NCBI GenBank assembly: GCA_027604005.1
Contig: JADGJT010000546.1
Coordinates: forward strand, 1 to 12,391
Reading direction: 5' to 3'
DNA: 12,391 bases
Source: Dinochytrium kinnereticum
Lineage: Eukaryota; Chytridiomycota; Chytridiomycetes; Chytridiales; Chytridiaceae
Shown here one piece after another: positions 7,853 to 12,391 of the stretch (position 1 is its first letter; every line of letters begins with the position of its first letter). The notes below the pieces were generated by a model. It ran no database searches, was not told the DNA's origin, and was given only the letters and a program-made list of their open reading frames with translations. A program made the translations under genes and the position numbers.

Positions 7853-10800
7853 ATGTACAGCAGCGCCCCTGCTCCCGGATGGCCGACGCCCCCTACCTCG
7901 CCGCCGCATGTGAATGCTGATGCCGCATGGCAGCGTCCTCCGGCGACCACCGCCCAGCCCTCCGCTGCTGCTCCTACCACCGGCTGGGGCAATGCTTCCT
8001 CCTTGACTGTCGGGGATCCCTTGGGCGGGAGGGGAAGGTCCAACTCGGATGTGCAGAAACCATCTTGGTAATTATCCATTGACTGGCGTTTGAGACTTGC
8101 CCTTGCATGCATAGCAGTGCATATGCATTGCCTGTTTTGCATGCGAGCAAAGCGAGATGCATTCTTTTTCTGGTTCATGCTCACGCTCAATCGGCCTCAA
8201 TCGATCAATGCTTGCATATGCGTATCTAAACTCAATCTATTGCCTTTGCAGGGATTCCGTCCCCGGTTGGAGCTCGACTGCACCCGTTGCTCCGGTCTCT
8301 GGGAGTGGTTGGAATGCTTCACAGCCATCCCAAGCTTCTGTTGGAGGCTGGGCACAACCCCAGGTAAATATAAACAATCAAAAAGTGGCTCGCCAGCACT
8401 ATCGTTAAGAGAGGTTCTCTAACCTTCGAACTTTCCCTCGCTTCTCCTCCGTCTCTTTCAGCAACGACCTGCCGTTGATCGTTTTTCTGGAGCCCCGAAC
8501 GCCGCGATCCAAGCGTCTTGGGGACAGACTGACCAAAAGCCCTCCCAGTGGGCACCTCTCGGCTGGGCGCCTCTTCCTCCGGCTCCTTCAGCCAACGGAA
8601 CCCCCGCTACCACCGGTTGGGACGCCAAGGTTCCTGGTTCCGTTGCTCCTCCAACCATCCAAGTCTCGACCACCGCCGATGCTCGTCCTCAAGCTGCACG
8701 CTGGGCTCCCGATATCAGCGTGCCTGGACCTGATCAAGGTGGGCTGCTTCGCGGGGATAACTTCCAGAGGGAGGTCAGGAAGGCAAAGTCTGCCTCTGGA
8801 TTGGAGCAGCAGCGACATGCTCCCACTGGTGGGGCTTACCCTAATAGCAGGCTTCCTGGAAAGTCTTTCCCTGGGAAGAATGATAAGCCTCCTTTGGGTG
8901 ATGAAGGTGAGGACGCGGCAATATTTAACCCGTTCGTTTTCTGGTGTCATGTTATCAATACTTACTTCATATTTGGAAAAGATGATGAAAAAAAGGTGAA
9001 GAAGGACAACAGGCAGCCCCCGTCGATGAGGCTCTTTACTAGGTCTTTTGCCGAAGTCAACAAGTCTTTGGGTGTACCCGATGATGAAGTCAAGGAGGTT
9101 AAGCTGGTGAGTTCTTGTCTTCATGTGCAGCTTTCATACTCTAAGATTAGTACTAATATAGGTTCTCTTTTAGCGCCGCTCGGATCGCCCGACACACCGC
9201 GGGGAGAGAGATGTGTCAAAAGCAGTGGGTGTTTACATATACGGCTTGCCCAAGTGGGTTAGGGTACCTGAAATCTTGGCCATCTTTTCTGATTTTGGAG
9301 CCATTGTGAATGGTATCTTATATTATTATTATAGTATTCACATAATTAACTTCATTCTTCCGCAGTGGCGATTGTTAGCAAGCCAAGAAAAGATGATCCT
9401 CGGTCCTATGGTGAGCTTAGTTTTTTTTTTTTTTTTTGTCTGCTGTTTCGTTTTGCTAGAGTTTGTCAGCTAATACTTTTCGTTTGTTAAAGCTTATGTG
9501 GACTACGAGGCTGCTGGACCAGCTGCAAAGGCCATTGAGACGTTGAAAGCCAAAACCTTTTTCGACATGAAGCAGCCTCTTGAGCTAAGACCTCATTTCG
9601 ATAGGAGTGCCGGAGAGGCTTGGCCCGAGTCTACATCTGAGAAGAGGGCGCCGTCAAGCGATCGCAGAGGAGAAAATTTGGCTACCACTGTTGCTGCCCC
9701 TGCTACTGATGGAAACGATAAGCTAAAACCTGCTTACGTTGTGCAGAGGAAGACATCGGGGGATGTTCGGTCTGTGCAGGCAAAGTCTGAGAGCCAGAAC
9801 TTTGATTATCAGACCCTGCATTTGGCTAATCTGCCTGCCACCGTCGATAAAGTACTATCCCTTCTCCTGTTTCTTTTTTTTAAAATTTTTTTCTTTATCT
9901 TTTTTAATTTCTGAGTACTTCATGATTCTAACTGCCCTTTCTCTTAACCTAGTCTGACCTCGAGAAGCTTTTCTCCTCCCACGGCAGCATCCGCCGTATC
10001 CACATTGTCCAACGCCCAAAAGACAACAAAGCCTTTGCCTTTGTCTCCTTCAAAGCCGCCAATTCTGCCCGAGAAGCCCTCAAGGCTGTGAAAGAAACCC
10101 GGCCCTTCAACATGTCCGAAAACCTCAAAATTGAATATTCCCGCTCGGACAGCCGCGAACGGAGCCGCACGACGGTCGAAGAAAAGGCCACGACGTCGAA
10201 GCGAAGCAAGACACTTGAGCGACTTCCGAAGGAGCGAAGGAACAGCCGGACGGTCATATTTGTGAGGGATGTTGACGAGAAAGGTGATAGTGTTCGTGAG
10301 AAATTTGCTGGAGTTGGGGGGTTGAAGTCGTTTCATGTTGTACCTCGTGTGGATGGAGGTGGATTCTGTGCGGTGGTTTGCTTTGAGAAGGGTGAGGATG
10401 CTACGAAGGCTGTTAAGGATAAACTTGAGAACGCCGTGTTCCCACGTCAGCGTCGGTTAACACTCACTCGCCTGCCAACCGGGGTGACTGAAAGTGATTT
10501 AAAAACCTGGCTCGCTGGTACTGGAGAGATTCGACGGGTGGATGTGAAGCAGGACGATGATAGTGTTTCAACTTCCACTAGCGCTGAGATTGAGTTTGCG
10601 AAAGGGGATGCGGCAATCGTTGCCTTTCTGCATGTTCTTGAGAACCAGTTGAAGGACGTTAAGGTTTCCGTCGGGTATTCACCTTCCAAGAATAAGAAGG
10701 AGGAGGAGGACGATGGAGAGGAGGGTGAGAAGACTGGGACGCCGAATTTGGATATTGTTGGGGGGGAGGAAAGCCATGCCGGAGGCGATGATTATTTTGG

Positions 10801-10858
10801 GAGTTCGAGTGAGGATGAGGGGGAGGTTGAGGTTGTGAATTTGCAGGATTTGGCGTGA
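7853..10858 (+). CDS. GW/WG-repeat protein with RRM domains
   Basis: Exons: 7853-8067, 8252-8363, 8462-8906, 8982-9106, 9174-9312, 9366-9410, 9493-9851 and 9953-10858; 781 aa. All junctions keep frame; one intron has a perfect TACTAAT branch. Residues 1-190 are Pro/Ala/Ser-rich, probably disordered, with 12 Trp; eight are in GW or WG pairs (W10, 45, 78, 92, 105, 129, 144, 162). RRM1 is about 319-395 (RNP2 VYIYGL, RNP1 RSYAYVDY). RRM2 is about 469-547 (LHLANL, KAFAFVSF). Two RRM-like units with degenerate RNP1 follow at about 580-643 (VIFVRDV) and 648-722 (LTLTRL). The tail is acidic with casein-kinase-2-like SSSEDEGE. It is an RNA-binding protein, probably of mRNA regulation. The GW region resembles Argonaute- or deadenylase-binding GW proteins; that link is inference. 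I know no exact named orthologue. Confidence 0.9.
8068..8251 (+). other. Intron 1 of the GW-RRM gene with a TGCAT cluster
   Basis: At 184 nt this is the longest intron of the gene. It holds TGCAT at 8104, 8118, 8124, 8138, 8158 and 8213, two of them as TGCATG. Donor GTAATT, acceptor TTTGCAG. Splicing rebuilds a Trp codon and continues into DSVPGW. Confidence 0.85.
8907..8981 (+). other. In-frame 75-nt intron of the GW-RRM gene
   Basis: Donor GTGAGG, acceptor GAAAAG, length 25 codons with no stop. If kept it would insert a hydrophobic, aromatic segment (NPFVFWCHVINTYFIFG) into an otherwise charged linker. That contrast argues it is an intron, though its retention would be silent to frame. Confidence 0.7.
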
Positions 10859-11300
10859 CCCTTTTTTTTAGAAGCTCTTTTCCCCTGTTTTCACTGGGAT
10901 TCTGGTTTGTTTTGTGATTGTAGAAGTTATTTTTTCCTTTCCGCTGCCCCCACTTTTGCACTGGTTTTGTGATCCCTCATCCGTGTTATTGTGTTCCTGA
11001 CACCATCGGTGCTCCTCATATCGTGTTTTCTTCAAGCCCCTGCGCTTTCTTTTACAGATTACCTTTTCGTTGTTGCGGATAGCTGATCAAAAAAACAACC
11101 TTTTGTTATCTATATTTTTGCTCGCCCAGTGGCCTTTATGGTCTGAGCTTTCCCTTTTCACTGTTTTCTATAGCTTCGATTGCTTTCGTTGCTCTACCTT
11201 CTTTCTTTTTTTGATGCTCCGTTTTTTCTTCTTTTTCTTTCCTTCATGGCGGTAAATTTTTTGTTGCCCTTTGTGCACATATAAAAAAAAGAGGGAGCGG
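10859..11300. other. T-rich 3' flank, no gene seen
   Basis: The plus strand is rich in T-runs and pyrimidines, as in 3' UTR and intergenic DNA. I see no AATAAA close to the GW-RRM stop. A TATAAAA lies at 11280-11286, too near the ATG at 11302 for an ordinary promoter. No reading frame here has recognisable features. Confidence 0.6.
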
Positions 11301-11312
11301 AATGAATAGATT

Positions 11313-11722
11313 AGGTGTTTTCTTTATCTGCCCTTGGCTCCTCGCAGCCTCGCCCCAACGGCCTTCTTCGAAACTCCTTTGTTGGAGTAGCCTCCCCGAC
11401 CAATTCGTTCCCATTCTGAAAGCCTGGTTCCTTGCGACTGGTCACCCCTACTGCGAACAGAATATCTCGCAGTATCAAGCATTCCTCACGGCCCAACCCT
11501 CGACCCCGCTACCACAACCTCGAGGATTGTGTTGGCACGGGTCAGCCCCTACTTGACGGCACCAAAGGGGCCCATATCGCAGAGTACCACCACCTCACCG
11601 TCCAGAAGAGGCCCCGAGATCAAGAAAGTCAGGCAGGCGGCAACACGCTCTGCAACGCCAATCACCATCTGTGAGAATCTAGCGCTTCTCACATATTCGC
11701 TGTGCGAGTCATCCCAAAATAC
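11313..11722 (-). other. GC-rich block with minus-strand coding-like fragments, possible decayed gene
   Basis: The base composition changes sharply to GC-richer. On the minus strand a frame open from 11722 reads HSEYVRSARFSQMVIGVAER and then continues with LLDGEVVVLCDMGPFGAVK, where a TAG interrupts. The same frame then continues GLTRANTILEVVVAGSRVGP to a TGA. Another minus frame covers 11311-11496. The residue make-up is protein-like, but no family is recognised and stops and frame changes are present. It could be a pseudogene, small exons of an unrecognised gene, or antisense chance. Confidence 0.25.
11670..11693. repeat. Perfect 8-bp inverted repeat (hairpin)
   Basis: TGTGAGAA at 11670-11677 is the exact reverse complement of TTCTCACA at 11686-11693, with an 8-nt loop. 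No U-tract follows on either strand; the role is unknown. Confidence 0.6.
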
Positions 11723-11766
11723 TTAAGTCCTCTGTGCGCTTTTTACCTTGTGTTGGTGGTTTTCCG

Positions 11767-11773
11767 TATATAA
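11767..11773 (+). promoter_or_regulatory. TATATAA box upstream of a short ORF
   Basis: A clear TATATAA is followed by a pyrimidine tract (about 11839-11878) and then CGCCAAAATG at 11892. This order (TATA, CT block, A-rich start context) is typical of fungal promoters. Confidence 0.4.
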
Positions 11774-11891
11774 CAGTTTTACCCATGCTGTTTTTGGTTT
11801 GAGGGGGGTTTTCAGCGCCTTTGCCACGCTCCACGGCGTTTTCTTTTTCTTGTTTCCCTCCACCTCCCCCCTCCCTTCGACATACGCCAAA

Positions 11892-12065
11892 ATGTCGTTC
11901 ATTGTGGCAACCAACGACGCCTTGGACCCCCAAAGATCGTGGATCCAGGTCGGAAAGAATCTCCAGCAAATGCAATGCCCAGTCCTTTCAAAGCTGGATG
12001 AGGGACTACTATATTTCCCCTATATGATATATACGCGAATTGAGCATCATATAAAACTTCCTTAG
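11892..12065 (+). CDS. Possible short protein or first exon, 57 aa
   Basis: The frame begins MSFIVATNDALDPQRSWIQV and ends IEHHIKLP. It is preceded by a TATA box 119 nt upstream, a pyrimidine tract and A at position -3. The second half enters AT-rich sequence, so it may really be an exon followed by an intron, but I cannot place a convincing donor. No family is recognised. A minus-strand frame (11914-11723) overlaps its start, so the strand is not certain. Confidence 0.3.
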   Translation: MSFIVATNDALDPQRSWIQVGKNLQQMQCPVLSKLDEGLLYFPYMIYTRIEHHIKLP

Positions 12066-12391
12066 TTTGCACCTATATATATTTGAGGCTATCACGTGAG
12101 AGGAAGTGCACTTTGTTGAGTTCTCCCTCTTGGCCCTCGCTATCTAGCCTCGACTGATAGAGAAAAGAACCACATGGTGCTAGTCCGATCGCCGAGCTCA
12201 TATGTTCTTCGTGGTCGGAGAGGGTTGTCGCTCTTCCGTGTGGAAGCGAGAATTTGTTTGTGCTGTTCCGTTTGGTGTTGTTGCTTGTTTCTACATGGAG
12301 TAAAGAGGAAAGTAGAAAGGTAATAACTAAGAACGGAGGTCAAACGTACCTTAGTAGACGTGATCTACGAGGAGGGAGTCTATCCCGCTCC
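12066..12391. other. Right-edge region, possible start of another gene
   Basis: TATATATAT at 12073-12081 and CACGTG at 12093-12098 lie about 75 to 100 nt before an ATG at 12174. That frame runs about 50 codons to an AGGTAATA donor-like site near 12319; an acceptor-like CCTTAG ends at 12354. The exon product is not recognisable and is Cys-rich near its end. On the minus strand CTAAGGTACGT near 12352 also looks like a donor. I make no gene call. Confidence 0.25.

Noticed and set aside
11302..11556. 84-aa plus-strand frame with a homeodomain-like WFLATGHPY
   Set aside because: The resemblance ends after a few residues; no recognition helix (WFxN) follows and the TATA-like box is too close to the ATG.
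11400..11560. tRNA-like GGTTCC sequence
   Set aside because: No proper B box (GGTTCRA) and no cloverleaf could be drawn on either strand.
1..12391. CRISPR array, insertion sequence, transposon ends or prokaryotic operon signals
   Set aside because: None seen; introns and gene content are eukaryotic.

Overview
The window looks like nuclear DNA of a fungus with a very compact genome. Genes are split by many short introns (36 to about 185 nt, apart from one of 420 nt). The introns have GT..AG ends and often a CTRAY-type branch site, and intergenic gaps are about 70 to 370 bp. The RPL11 fragment keeps residues also seen in animal uL5 (for example [15 protein letters not shown]), which fits an early-diverging fungus better than an ascomycete yeast. 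That placement is inference from a few residues only.

Layout, left to right. (1) 1-803, minus: the 5' part of the gene for 60S ribosomal protein L11 (uL5), running off the left edge. (2) 934-1840, plus: spliceosomal Sm protein B/B', diverging from RPL11 across only 130 bp. In both genes the first coding exon is just the ATG. (3) 1913-5358, plus: DNA ligase IV of non-homologous end joining, 11 exons and 952 codons by my model, starting 72 bp after the SmB stop. (4) 5724-7067, minus: a 447-aa intronless nuclear-type protein with one divergent GATA-type zinc finger and an RS-repeat tail, convergent with LIG4. (5) 7229-7610, minus: a possible two-exon gene for a 101-aa coiled-coil protein. (6) 7853-10858, plus: an 8-exon gene for a 781-aa protein with a glycine/tryptophan (GW/WG) rich N-terminal third, two good RRMs, two degenerate RRM-like domains and an acidic tail. 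(7) 10859-12391: no secure gene. It holds a T-rich stretch, a GC-rich block with suggestive minus-strand reading fragments, a short plus-strand ORF behind a fungal-type promoter, and possible first exon material at the right edge.

Three of the genes concern RNA or translation (RPL11, SmB, GW-RRM protein) and one concerns DNA repair. Apart from the divergent RPL11/SmB pair, nothing shows that they work together. The most interesting object is the GW/WG-RRM protein, whose composition resembles Argonaute-binding GW proteins. Its first intron carries six copies of TGCAT within about 115 nt. All gene models were spliced by eye from reading frame, conserved residues and splice signals; no search or transcript data were available.
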